A stretch of DNA of 64,000 nucleotides from Gigaspora margarita (Eukaryota; Glomeromycota; Glomeromycetes; Diversisporales; Gigasporaceae), in contig WTPW01000017.1 of the NCBI GenBank assembly GCA_009809945.1, forward strand, positions 557,526 to 621,525. The letters are read 5' to 3'. A program made the translations under genes and the position numbers. The notes under the pieces were generated by a model that saw nothing but the letters and a program-made list of their open reading frames with translations, searched no databases and was not told where the DNA came from. This document shows positions 55,237 through 64,000 of this stretch, one piece after another (the stretch's first letter is position 1; each line of letters opens with the position of its first letter).

Positions 55237-56690
55237 TTATATAATATCAAAAATATTTGGGATATTCAACTCCAACATCATATCTCAAACTTTGTTAAAC
55301 ACCTTAATAACAACAGCCTACTTGGAACATCTTTGCATATTCGCATTCAGCAGATCCAAAACAACCTCTGGTCCACTACTAGTATCTTTTCACATTCTAA
55401 TCCTACTANTGATGGACCTAACAAACAAACAACCAATTTCAAAATTATCCAATTGTTCAAACATCTTGGCTGGACAATTAATCCCAATTCTAGCTATAGT
55501 ATTCCCTATACAATTAAGGAAGGAAATATTTCACTAGAATCTCTCTTATCATCACATCCAAAGTATTCAACATTTAAAAAACAAATTCGACACCATCATC
55601 TTCTGTTTTTGGACCAACTTACCTCTTTTGACAATTCTTGCTTACTTGACTAGAAACACATCTTACCAAGACTCAACAAAATACCAAAAGGGAGAATACC
55701 TCTATGGTTCACATATTTAGAGGACCAAATTACTAGTCACTTATATGAATGCACTCTTCACCAACATTTCCAGTTGCCCCAAAACAACTATTATAGTTAT
55801 ACAACANGACACTTTTCTAGACACACCAAGCCATGGCTTATTACTCTCTTGAATAATCAAATTATTCTTGGCAAAGCATGGCACAGACCAACTACCTCTG
55901 ACTTCACACTAATAACACACTGGAAAAGCTCTATTGAAACACAACTTATACACCTATATCCTACTCCCTCTATCACTACATCTTCATGTACTAATTGCTC
56001 ACTTAATTCTAATATTATTGCGAACAAATGTACCATACTTATACCTACAAGTCATGCTACAAAATTCTTTGGCAGACTTAATCCAGACAAAACAATTAAN
56101 CTCAATGCAAATCACCTTGACCTCATNTACTNAATTGCAATTAGAAACCCTATATATATACCATCACCACCAAACCTTATTATCTCTATACCTCAAATTC
56201 CTTCTATATTTTAGCTCAGTACTGCACTAGATACTTTACAACTTATCGCTAATCATAACAGCAATCTAACAGAACTTACATTCTATACTGATGGATCAGT
56301 TCTCAATCTGGNAAANTCCCAATGTTCTATGGGAATTGGCTGGATACAATTAGAAAATCAAACTATTANACACAACTTCCAGGCACAAATTAAATTCTGG
56401 CCATGTTCCTTCAAAGCTGAGCTAGTAGCAATCCTATCTGCTATTATTACTGCTCCCAGAAATTGCTCAATTCAAATCTTTACAGACTCCCAATCAGTAA
56501 TTTCTAAATATAACAATCTCACAAATAATAAGCCAATATCCCAATCTCTAAACATTCTAAATACTCCCTATGGGTCCATCTGGAACACTCTACTAAATTT
56601 CATTAAATCCTATAATCTCAATATCACTTTTTATAAGTCACTGCACATCAAGATAATGAATTCAACAACAAAGCAGACCAACTAGCACAC
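55237..56690 (+). pseudogene. LINE connection region and RNase H
   Basis: The frame resumes after TAG stops at about 55237, 55651 and 56212. RNase H motifs follow: TFYTDGS (~56280), FKAELVAILSA (~56410), IFTDSQSVI (~56480) and, in a shifted frame at ~56640, HQDNEFNNKADQLA. All four acidic residues of the fold appear to be encoded, but not in one frame. Confidence 0.85.
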
Positions 56691-57614
56691 AGTCACCAAA
56701 TTGCTCCATACCTTCTTTTTAACTTCAACAATATCTACAATACTCAATTTACACTCTCAATTAACAACCTTCCTATGGAACTTCCTATTTGTCACAGTAT
56801 TAGAACAGTATGCTATACACACATATTTGCACTCTGGACATCACAAAACTGATTTCAACAATGGACAACAATCTCTTAGCATATATGCTGGAATGCAACC
56901 TGGCTCAATATTAATAATAATCAAAAAATCTCAAATTTTGCACACAGCTTTCAGTTCTCAACTCTCAAATCATTCAGAATCAAAATACTTGTGGATGATC
57001 TTCCCTCTTCTCACATTTTACACAAAAGAAACCCTTCATATTCCAACAAATGTCACTTATGCCAACAAGCAAGTTATGCATTATACTGGATCATATGTCC
57101 AACCTGTGAACCTATACTAAAAATCATAGAAGATTCACTGCACCATGTTCTCAAACTCAACAAAATGGATATTTCACAATCAACTGCTAATAACCTCTAT
57201 ACCCAAATAATGCATCTTGATAGTTCTCAAATTCATCATTCTTTTAACAAACCCTCATTGTTCTCTACCCTAATTGGTCTCATTCCACTTGATATTATTC
57301 ATATACTAAGTGAATACACAACATCGCAAAAAACCACAAGAACACTCACTATTCAACTTTTGCTACACATTAACCATCTTATCTATACAAATATCTGGAT
57401 CCCATACTGCATTGACAGATCTCAAAATCACCAAGTACATCTACAACACCCAACTCCAGCTATCTCTCTAAATTCANTNAGTNNGTCAACAAATNATACA
57501 CANNACTATGAATNCACAACACATATTTCCATGCTCAAAATAGAAACTTGGCTTATTAAATGGATCAAATACTCCATACACCCTTCTGATATTTTTACAT
57601 ATACACAAATCTAG
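56691..57614 (+). pseudogene. LINE C-terminal Cys/His region
   Basis: Reads NKCHLCQQA...LYWIICPTCEPI (about 57045-57110), a Cys/His cluster of the type found at the C-terminus of many LINE proteins, then about 160 residues ending KWIKYSIHPSD. Stops interrupt it near 56860-56890, and N bases occur at 57477-57513. Confidence 0.75.
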
Positions 57615-57799
57615 GTGAGCCTTGGCCACTCTGGTAGGTTTAGGCTGCAGATAAGTATTGTAGTTTACTTCAGTATATGTCTGAGTTTTTTATTCTTAGT
57701 ATTAGATTTAAAAATGAAAGTTTTTCCAGTATTGTAAAAAGTTTCAATTAAATTTAATAAAGATAAGAGCAAGGTCTCACCTTAAACATTAAAAAAAAA
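57615..57799 (+). other. LINE 3' UTR and poly-A tail
   Basis: Contains CTCTGGTAGGTTTAGG at ~57633, AATAAAG, then CAAGGTCTCACCTTAAACATT before the A-run. This 3' end is shared, with divergence, by the non-coding retroposon at 26174-26944. Confidence 0.85.
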
Positions 57800-58091
57800 A
57801 AGTGTTCGAAATATGCAATTTATAATTTCAAACAACTTTACTTAAGATATAAATATTAATTAATTTATAGCTACAATTATTGATTATGTTTTAATTTTGT
57901 TTGGCAGCCAATTCAGATTGGCTAAAGAGCATTAGAATATTAACTAACATATGTTATCTGACAAACTATATGATCATGAAAAAATTTTTTACTGTTATTT
58001 TTTTATGTGTTATTACATAATCATGTTTATTTCAAATTAAAACTCAGTGGGCAACTCCCTACCAGTCATGATCACAAATTGTCTGATAATA

Positions 58092-58232
58092 CCATTATTG
58101 GGCAAATTTTTGAATAACAGTAAATTGGCTCAACTGGGCAAATAATTGGCTGAGATGTGCCACTTTGCAGCATGTGTTCATTTGCCCGGTTGAATAAATT
58201 TACTGTTATTCAAAAATTTTTGCCCAATAATG
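58092..58232. repeat. 141-bp foldback
   Basis: Arms ATTATTGGGCAAATTTTTGAA and TTCAAAAATTTTTGCCCAATAAT (each with one small gap), together with ACAGTAAATT and complement, flank a ~40-bp loop. A short insertion in the right part of the hAT-like element. Confidence 0.75.
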
Positions 58233-58345
58233 TATACTTAAATGAACTTCTAGGTTATTTGAGCCCTGAAATGACCCAATGACTAGTTATTTGTCATTTT
58301 GGTCATTTGGGTCATTTTAGGTCATTTACTATCACTGATCACTAG

Positions 58346-58969
58346 GGGGTTATGACCTATGTAAACCCTAATTAGGTGATTTACTGTACTTTCCTTATAG
58401 AAAGAGTTTTAAATACTGTAATACTAAAGATTTGTAAACTTAACCATCTTATTTTAAATAATTTACTAATAAATATTCTTATTAGTCACATGATTTGTCA
58501 CATTCAAAAATTTATCATATATTTTCATAGATTATACAAATTGCTGAATTTACATTTTTTAAATTTTCACCTAAAATCTTGGTCTCAGTATGTTATGTTT
58601 CTTAAAGTAAAATTGTTACTATAGTTTTCATATATCAGAAATTATAAAAAATATTAAAAACTGGCTTTTTCTTGTAATCTAATTTAGCTTCAAAGTTGAG
58701 CTATTTTTTTGTTTTCTTTCACTTGATCTTTCTCCAGTTGCAAATATTTGCTATAAAAATTAGATCGTTAGATGCACCAAGATGAGGGCTTTTACTAAAA
58801 TGTATCTTTGAAGTGCAGTGCATTATGAACGAAATAAAAAAATCAGAGAAACTGATTTTACATAGTTAAATCATATGAATTCAACTTTTTTTTTCTTTTT
58901 TTTTTTTATTGTTTAATGGCCGTCTACTTGGCCTGACCTGAGTCTTTATTGAATATTAATGATGCTTAT
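58346..58969. other. AT-rich, no gene
   Basis: The frame at 58376-58624 (82 residues, Leu/Ile-rich) has no recognisable features. A T-rich run lies at 58885-58910. Confidence 0.4.
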
Positions 58970-59105
58970 TACATTAATGAGTGTACAACTAGCCACACAT
59001 GTACTTTTGGTTCCTAATTTGAGTAGTTTGCCTGAAGGTTCTACACTAGCTGCCATACCTGCAGACCAATTACAGGACCTGCCTATTCGAACACTCTGGT
59101 TTATA
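58970..59105 (-). repeat. Dispersed repeat 'B', copy 3 (partial)
   Basis: The plus strand reads CAACTAGCCACACATGTA, CTTTTGGTTCCTAATTT, GGTTCTACACTAGCTGCC and CTGCCTATTCGAACACTC. It is uninterrupted at the place where copy 2 (36300-36760) carries the hAT-like MITE. Confidence 0.65.
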
Positions 59106-59171
59106 TGAATTCAACTTTTTTCCTTCTATAATTTACCTTTTTTACAAAAAGCTTTGTTTTATTTTTAAAAT

Positions 59172-59310
59172 AATAGAGTCATCATTTATTGGAACTATCA
59201 TTTGTTGGAGTCTTCATTTTGTTGGAGTCCTCATTTTGTTCGAGCTGTCATTTGTTAGCAAGACTAATTGTTGAATCTGTCATATATTAAAGCCATCACT
59301 CATGGCATTT
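59172..59310. repeat. ~20-bp minisatellite (CATTTGTTGGAGTC)
   Basis: About six degenerate units such as TCATTTTGTTGGAGTC. Non-coding. Confidence 0.65.
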
Positions 59311-59368
59311 TATTGATTAATAGCAGTTACTTGGATGGTGGTCAGTAGTGAGTTTTTGATATAAATAT

Positions 59369-59521
59369 TGTGACTAAAGTTGGCACCCAACAGAGGTTGC
59401 AACTTCATTAGACAAAAATTACTTCCACTTAAATTTGGTAACTAATATGTGCAAAGTTATTTAATTTTAGGGCTAATTTTAGTCAAGTGCAACTTCAGTC
59501 AGGTATTAACTTTAGTCACAA
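59369..59521. mobile_element. Short foldback MITE
   Basis: Ends TGTGACTAAAGTT and AACTTTAGTCACA, with GGTTGCAACTTCA and TGCAACTTCAGTCAGG inside. About 153 bp. No certain target duplication. Confidence 0.6.
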
Positions 59522-60012
59522 CTATAAATATTGGCTTTTGTTAATAGTAAGCTAGAATAGAATTAAAGGTAGAAAATAATGTTAGAATAAGATTACACAA
59601 AATTAAGGTTAAATTAACTTAAATATTAGGATAGGATTGTGGGAGTAAGTTTAGAATGTTATACAGAAAATAGGTTTATCTTTAACTTTAGTTGGGTTAG
59701 GATTAATTGTCTATAAAGTAATCTTGTCTGTAAGATAATTATTGACAATCTAAGTATTCAATAAGCATTTGTCATCAAAATAATACAGATTCAAATTCAT
59801 TTATTTATTGTGTCAATTGTTTATTTTTATTCAAAAGAATCAACAATATAATTTAGTTTACACGAATAATGAGGTTTTAAACCTTCAAAAATTAATTTAT
59901 TACAATATTGATTATATTATATATTTAATGGATGTGTAGCAATCAAATAATGGTTTTATTTAGCAGGCAAAAGATCTGAAGAATTACTTTTTACATAACA
60001 ATTAAAGAGTAT
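59522..60012. other. AT-rich, no gene
   Basis: No coding or repeat structure that I can support. Confidence 0.4.
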
Positions 60013-60084
60013 CTGGCTTTAATTTAATGTGCTAACCTGAACCACAAAGGGCTCAGGTTGTGAGTGCATTAAATTCAAAGCCAG
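60013..60084. repeat. Single strong hairpin
   Basis: CTGGCTTTAATTTAATG faces CATTAAATTCAAAGCCAG, and TAACCTGA faces TCAGGTTG, giving a ~28-bp imperfect stem with a loop of about 10-14 nt. It overlaps the first codons of the frame at 60060-60326, which has no recognised domain. Confidence 0.65.
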
Positions 60085-60949
60085 ATGCACTGTTCTTGGA
60101 TGTGAAACATCCAGTAACAGGTTTTTTTCTTAGTCACCTGAGCTTAATCAGGTCTATTTGGCATAAAAATAGTACTTATATGACCTACATTTATTATCAA
60201 AAAGAAAACCAAAATAATGTAAATAAAATATTCTATTTTAGAAAATTTGGAAAATTTAATTTTAAAATGCACTTATATAATGATCCTGGTTTTAGCCTAA
60301 TATTGTATATCACTAATAATAAATAGATCTATTATTAAAATATTAGTTTGAGATTTGGGTGGGAACAAATTGAAACAATAATAGTTCTGAAATCTTTTAC
60401 ATTCCTTGAAATTCATAATCTCAACTGAGTATGTGGATGTTTGCTTAAAAAGTTCAAAGCAAGAAGGTTCAATTACATTGCAAGTACTATATAAAATAGA
60501 ACGAATGGCTATTTTTGAGGGCGTAATCTTTCTCAGCATTATTTTTTTTTTTGGTTAAAGCTACAAATAAATAAATATTTGTATAGCTAAGCAGTTGTAT
60601 CTAGTCTTTGAGTGTGGTTTCCTTTTAAGAAACCCCTGAAAATAGCGATTAAAAAAGCCCTGCCGTTGCAATTTACTATTAAAAACAGGCCTATCATATG
60701 GATGTCGATCACTCAAATTTCATATTAAAAATTTTACCCCAGTGATCTGCGTGACATATGAATGAAGCTTGTACGTACTCAAAGTATATTTAATCAGTGC
60801 AATAATAAACTATTTCTGATATTCATACTCGAACTAGATTAATATGAAATTAAGGTGTAACATATTAAATATTTACAAACTTGAATACATCAGTTAATGA
60901 ACCAACTTTTCGTTCATTAATTTATTATAATTAATTCAAATAAATAAAT
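60085..60949. other. No gene recognised
   Basis: The frame 60060-60326 (88 residues; starts MSALNSKPDALFLDV) and the minus frame 60297-60539 have no recognisable domains. The first 20 residues of the former derive from the hairpin. Treated as non-coding. Confidence 0.35.
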
Positions 60950-61197
60950 GGGGTTGCGTCAATAGAAATCAAGCAAATTTTTTATAATAAAATTTTTTTG
61001 AAACTTTGAATAGAAATAACTTAACAAAAATTTAATCAAATTTGATAAAAATTTTTTTAAATTAACTTTATAAATCTATAGAAATAATTTTAAAAAAAAT
61101 TTATCAAATTTGATCAAGTTTTTGTTAAATTATCTTGATTTAAACTTTTAAAAAAGGTGCTAAAAAAAATTTGCTTGATTTCTATTGACTCACCCCC
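60950..61197. mobile_element. Foldback MITE with GGGGTTGCGTCAATAG ends
   Basis: Left end GGGTTGCGTCAATAGAAATC, right end GATTTCTATTGACTCACCCC. The inner words AATTTGATAAAAATTTTTTT and complement surround an AT-rich centre. ~248 bp. AAAT occurs on both flanks but is too simple to prove a target duplication. Confidence 0.75.
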
Positions 61198-62105
61198 AAA
61201 TTATTTTAGTGCATTAAATTTTGATATAAATATTGTAATCATTAAAATTAAGTAATAGATGTCTTGAGAAATTTCAGTAGCAGAACCTAGTAAATTAAAA
61301 TCGGAAAAAGACACACTAGCTTATTAACTTATAAGAATTGATATTGATATATATAAAGATCAGTAATACGTTCCCGGTTTAATATAACAACGTTTAATTT
61401 TATTAAATTAAGTGTCGTTTAAATATTTTAAACCACAACATAACTGTTTTACAATCTTTTATTAAAAGTTACTAAAATAGTGAAATTAATTAGATTTTAA
61501 AATTTTGAAAATGAATTTCACCCATCTATAGCATGAGCATGAAATATATAACGCTTTTAATTTTGTGATACGATGACTTGCTTTTTTATGCAATTTTTCG
61601 CTTAAATTGGATAGTAAATATTAGATAGGGTTCAAAAATTTAATAAATCATTTGATAAACAACATGGTCATAGCTAGCATCAATCAAGCAACCCATATTA
61701 ATTATTATTAAACACATAATTAGTTATTTGAACTATTTTAACAGATTAAACGCTCTCGAGTATCTTCCTAGAAACGATTTTCTAATGATTCAGTTCGAGA
61801 CTATCGCTATGTCCTGAAAATCAGTCATTTTGTTAGCAAAATCCTAATATCAGTATCAAATATCAGCAATTACATATGTACTGTTGGATGGGACCATTAT
61901 AATTCCAAAAAAGTAATTAAAATTTTAAGATTTTAAGAAATATTGTAGCCATAGTTAAGTAGATTATAAAATAATTTGATTGCATAAAATTTACCTTAGT
62001 TTAGGCAAAATTATGTCGATTGTTTATAGTAACCAAAATTTTTCGAAACTGGTATTAAAGCTACATGTAGTTGGACTAAACAGTTTGACATGCAAAATAC
62101 TGGTA
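61198..62105. other. AT-rich, no gene
   Basis: No frame or repeat of note was seen. The frames at 61980-62258 on both strands overlap the next palindrome and are its by-products. Confidence 0.4.
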
Positions 62106-62529
62106 CATATCCGCGGATTTTTGGAATTTACTATTAAAAATTCCAAAATTTTTAACAGCGAATAACTTTTGTTCCACTGGTTCATTTTTAATGAAACAAC
62201 TACCAAAATGACACATCGATGAGACGATTCTAATGAACTCAAAATCGTTAAAATCCAATCACTGGATCCAGAGATCGTTAACGATTTGTATCACTTCGGG
62301 TATTTAAGGATTGGTTTTTTCAATCCTTAAACATCCGAAGTGAAACAAATCGATAACTTCTCTGGAACCAGTGATTGGATTTTAACGATTTTGGATTCAT
62401 TAAAATCGTCTCATCGATGTGAACATTTTGGTAGTTGTTTCATCAAAAACGAACAAGTATAACAAAAGTTATTCACTGTTAAAGATTTTTGGAATTTTTA
62501 ATAGTAAATTCCAAAAATCCGCGGATATG
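62106..62529. mobile_element. 424-bp palindromic element with CATATCCGCGG ends
   Basis: The outermost 43 bp are a perfect inverted repeat (starts CATATCCGCGGATTTTTGG). The arms continue imperfectly through AAAATCCAATCACTGG and ACTTCGGGTATTTAAGGATTG to a centre near 62320. A decayed relative lies inside the mariner-like element at 24305-24630. Confidence 0.88.
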
Positions 62530-63085
62530 ATTATTTTAAGATCAACCCAAAATTTAGTTTAAAATGGAAATAAATATAAATTGACACATAAATTATAATG
62601 CAACAAAAAACAACAAATCAGATATTAAATTTTTGATCGATATAAACAAATGAAATTCGATTGATTATTTTTGACAGGAACAGGCTTCTAAATGCCACGA
62701 TAATATGATCATAGTCGCTTTGTGACTTTGTTTTTTAATTAACTTTGTTCGCCAATTTAATGAACAAATAAATGAATAAAAAATGTTTATTGATTATTTG
62801 TTCAGTGTATCGCAGTATACATTAACAATATTAAACTTCATTAAACTTATAACTACTACTACTAACATTATCCCTCTTATAATAAAATTATCATCCGTCA
62901 TGAGTGTCCTGCACACTTTTACCAGTCATTTTCATCATGTGAAATAAGGTATACAAGATAGAATGAAATTCAATTAGTAGATCAAGTCAATTAATAAAAT
63001 TGTTAGAAACAATTTTTTGAACAGTAGTTCGTATTTGTTCTTTCTAAAGATTGATTATGATTGTTGCATTGCATTACCTTTTTTG
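62530..63085. other. No gene recognised
   Basis: AT-rich without supportable features. Confidence 0.4.
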
Positions 63086-63250
63086 GGGGTCGTCTAAGCC
63101 ATGTACCCACGTGACATTTTTGTGTAAATCAACCAACCGGAGTAAAAAAAAAAAAAAAAAAAAAAAGACTTAAGAAAATAAAAATGACGGTCAAACCTGT
63201 CTTGGGCCATTAATAAAAAATGTCGGGAATGCAATTTTACATATATATCT
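63086..63250 (-). repeat. TTAA-type MITE, copy 3 (one-sided)
   Basis: TAAGCCATGTACCCACGTGAC starts the match. In reverse complement this segment follows the right half of 33463-33731, including GTGTAAATCAAC, GGCCATTAATAAAAAATG and a segment like ACAGGTTTGACCG. A run of about 24 A at 63146-63169 replaces the T-rich part of the other copies. Confidence 0.65.
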
Positions 63251-63261
63251 GTCCTAATTAG

Positions 63262-63425
63262 TGATGGGCAACGCGCGGGATCCGCGCGTGATCCAGCGCG
63301 GGATGCGCGGGATTTAAAAACTCCCGCGCTGGATTTTTAATATAAGATTATCTGGCCTGCGTTAGCATATCACCTGGCCCGAATTAGCAAAACGTCTGGC
63401 CTGCTTTAACATAAGTGGGCCAATT
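63262..63425. repeat. CpG-rich hAT-like terminus
   Basis: Begins TTAGTGATGGGCAACGCG, the style of a hAT end, followed by GCGCGGGATCCGCGCG and further CGCG words to about 63335, then three CTGGCC(T/C)G units. No second end was found in the window, so it may be partial or the left end of an element running outside. Confidence 0.5.
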
Positions 63426-64000
63426 CCAAATTAGTATTTGATGTACTTACATAAAAACATTATGAACGCGCAAACTGTACGGTGAAATAAATTTTTTAAA
63501 TTGTCATTATTAATAAAGTGTGAATCTAGACTTTTAATTTCTTGCATAAGATAATACACCAAGAATATTGTGAAAATTTCCATTCAGTGATTATTTCATA
63601 TGAGTGATAAGGTTAAATAAATTCGAGCCAACCATTTATGTGATTTAGATGATTATTGACTATTTGATCAAAAATTATAAGCTCGATTATGAATTTCTTA
63701 TGAGTCGTTTATGGATTTTTGTATGTATATAACCTAGTTATAAATTTTTGTATGTATGTACAGTACTTGATCACTATAAATTTTAGTACATTTATACCTG
63801 ATTATACACCAGATTACTTATAAATTTTTATACGCTTATGATTTGATCGCTTTGTTACCATTATAATTTTAAATATGTATTTATAATAATATTTTAAAAA
63901 AATTGATAAAATTAAGGCAAAACTGAATTAATTATAAGATTCAAATGTTTTAAAAGTAGGTAAAGTCTATATAAGCATTTTTATTTGTAATCAATGCTGT
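63426..64000. other. AT-rich, no gene
   Basis: TTTTTGTATGTATGTA-type words repeat loosely near 63715-63835. No coding sequence seen. Confidence 0.4.

Larger units (their letters stand above)
51570..57799 (+). mobile_element. Non-LTR retrotransposon (LINE) with AP-endonuclease, RT and RNase H
   Basis: A 6.2 kb element is flanked by 14-bp duplications AAGTGTTTGAAATA (51556-51569) and AAGTGTTCGAAATA (57800-57813). It ends in an A-run. Its reading frame is already open at the first base, which suggests 5' truncation. Endonuclease, reverse transcriptase, RNase H and a C-terminal Cys/His region are in the usual LINE order. At least four frameshifts and several stops make it inactive. The clade cannot be fixed from domains alone. 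Confidence 0.92.
50296..58337. mobile_element. hAT-like element (CAGTGATAGTAAATGACC ends) split by a LINE
   Basis: Left end CAGTGATAGTAAATGACC at 50296 and right end GGTCATTTACTATCACTG at 58320-58337. The flanks are ATCACAAG and ATCACTAG, an 8-bp duplication with one change. Both ends are full of AAATGACC/GGTCATTT words. Without the LINE it would be about 1.8 kb, with no recognisable transposase. It also contains two foldbacks (50839-51502 and 58092-58232). Confidence 0.82.

Noticed and set aside
60060..60326. 88-residue plus-strand frame as a gene
   Set aside because: Its start lies in a hairpin, no family features are seen and codon composition is like the surrounding AT-rich DNA.
61980..62258. 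Frames on both strands near the 62 kb palindrome
   Set aside because: They overlap the palindromic element and mirror each other.

Overview
This window looks like a transposon-saturated piece of a large, very AT-rich eukaryotic genome, most likely an arbuscular mycorrhizal fungus (Glomeromycotina). Three things point there. The one intact protein gene is a Sel1-repeat protein of the kind greatly expanded in these fungi. A broken tnp2-type transposase and a second broken zinc-binding protein have layouts I associate with this group. The remaining sequence is almost wholly repeats. The taxonomic call is inference. No bacterial operons, tRNA or rRNA genes, or CRISPR arrays were seen.

Layout. 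1-3600: small foldback and terminal-inverted-repeat (TIR) elements and minisatellites. 3605-16327: a 12.7 kb Ty3/Gypsy retrotransposon on the minus strand with two ~1.1 kb LTRs. It is riddled with stops and carries two nested DNA elements: 6521-8613 (8-bp target duplication, TSD) and 11952-13447 (10-11-bp TSD). 16.6-20.2 kb: foldbacks and a composite element holding an array of alternating hairpins. 20.6-23.9 kb: a minus-strand tnp2 (CACTA-type) transposase pseudogene. 24.0-25.4 kb: a pogo/mariner-like element with TA duplications. 26.2-27.0 kb: a retroposon with a poly-A tail and 12-bp TSD. 28.5-31.2 kb: remains of an unidentified intron-bearing gene with repeated mini-exons, interrupted by a GC-rich element full of GGCATGCC. 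31.3-42.0 kb: satellites, palindromes and many nested MITEs, several with exact 8-bp TSDs. 42.0-43.0 kb: a second pseudogene. 44.8-45.7 kb: the Sel1 gene. 47.1-48.9 kb: a 9-bp-TSD palindrome and an 8-bp-TSD hAT-like element. 50.3-58.3 kb: a hAT-like element split by a 6.2 kb LINE that has its own TSD and poly-A tail. 58.3-64.0 kb: more foldbacks and a GC-rich hAT-like terminus.

The sequences do not work together as a pathway. The history readable here is repeated nesting of elements, followed by decay in which many stops and lost catalytic residues are explained by C-to-T (or G-to-A) changes. Only the Sel1 reading frame is clearly intact. Scattered single N bases fall almost only inside repeats, which suggests collapsed or poorly resolved repeat copies. 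Most of the element calls rest on the TIRs and TSDs themselves. Some insertions are also supported by 'empty' relatives of the same target elsewhere in the window.
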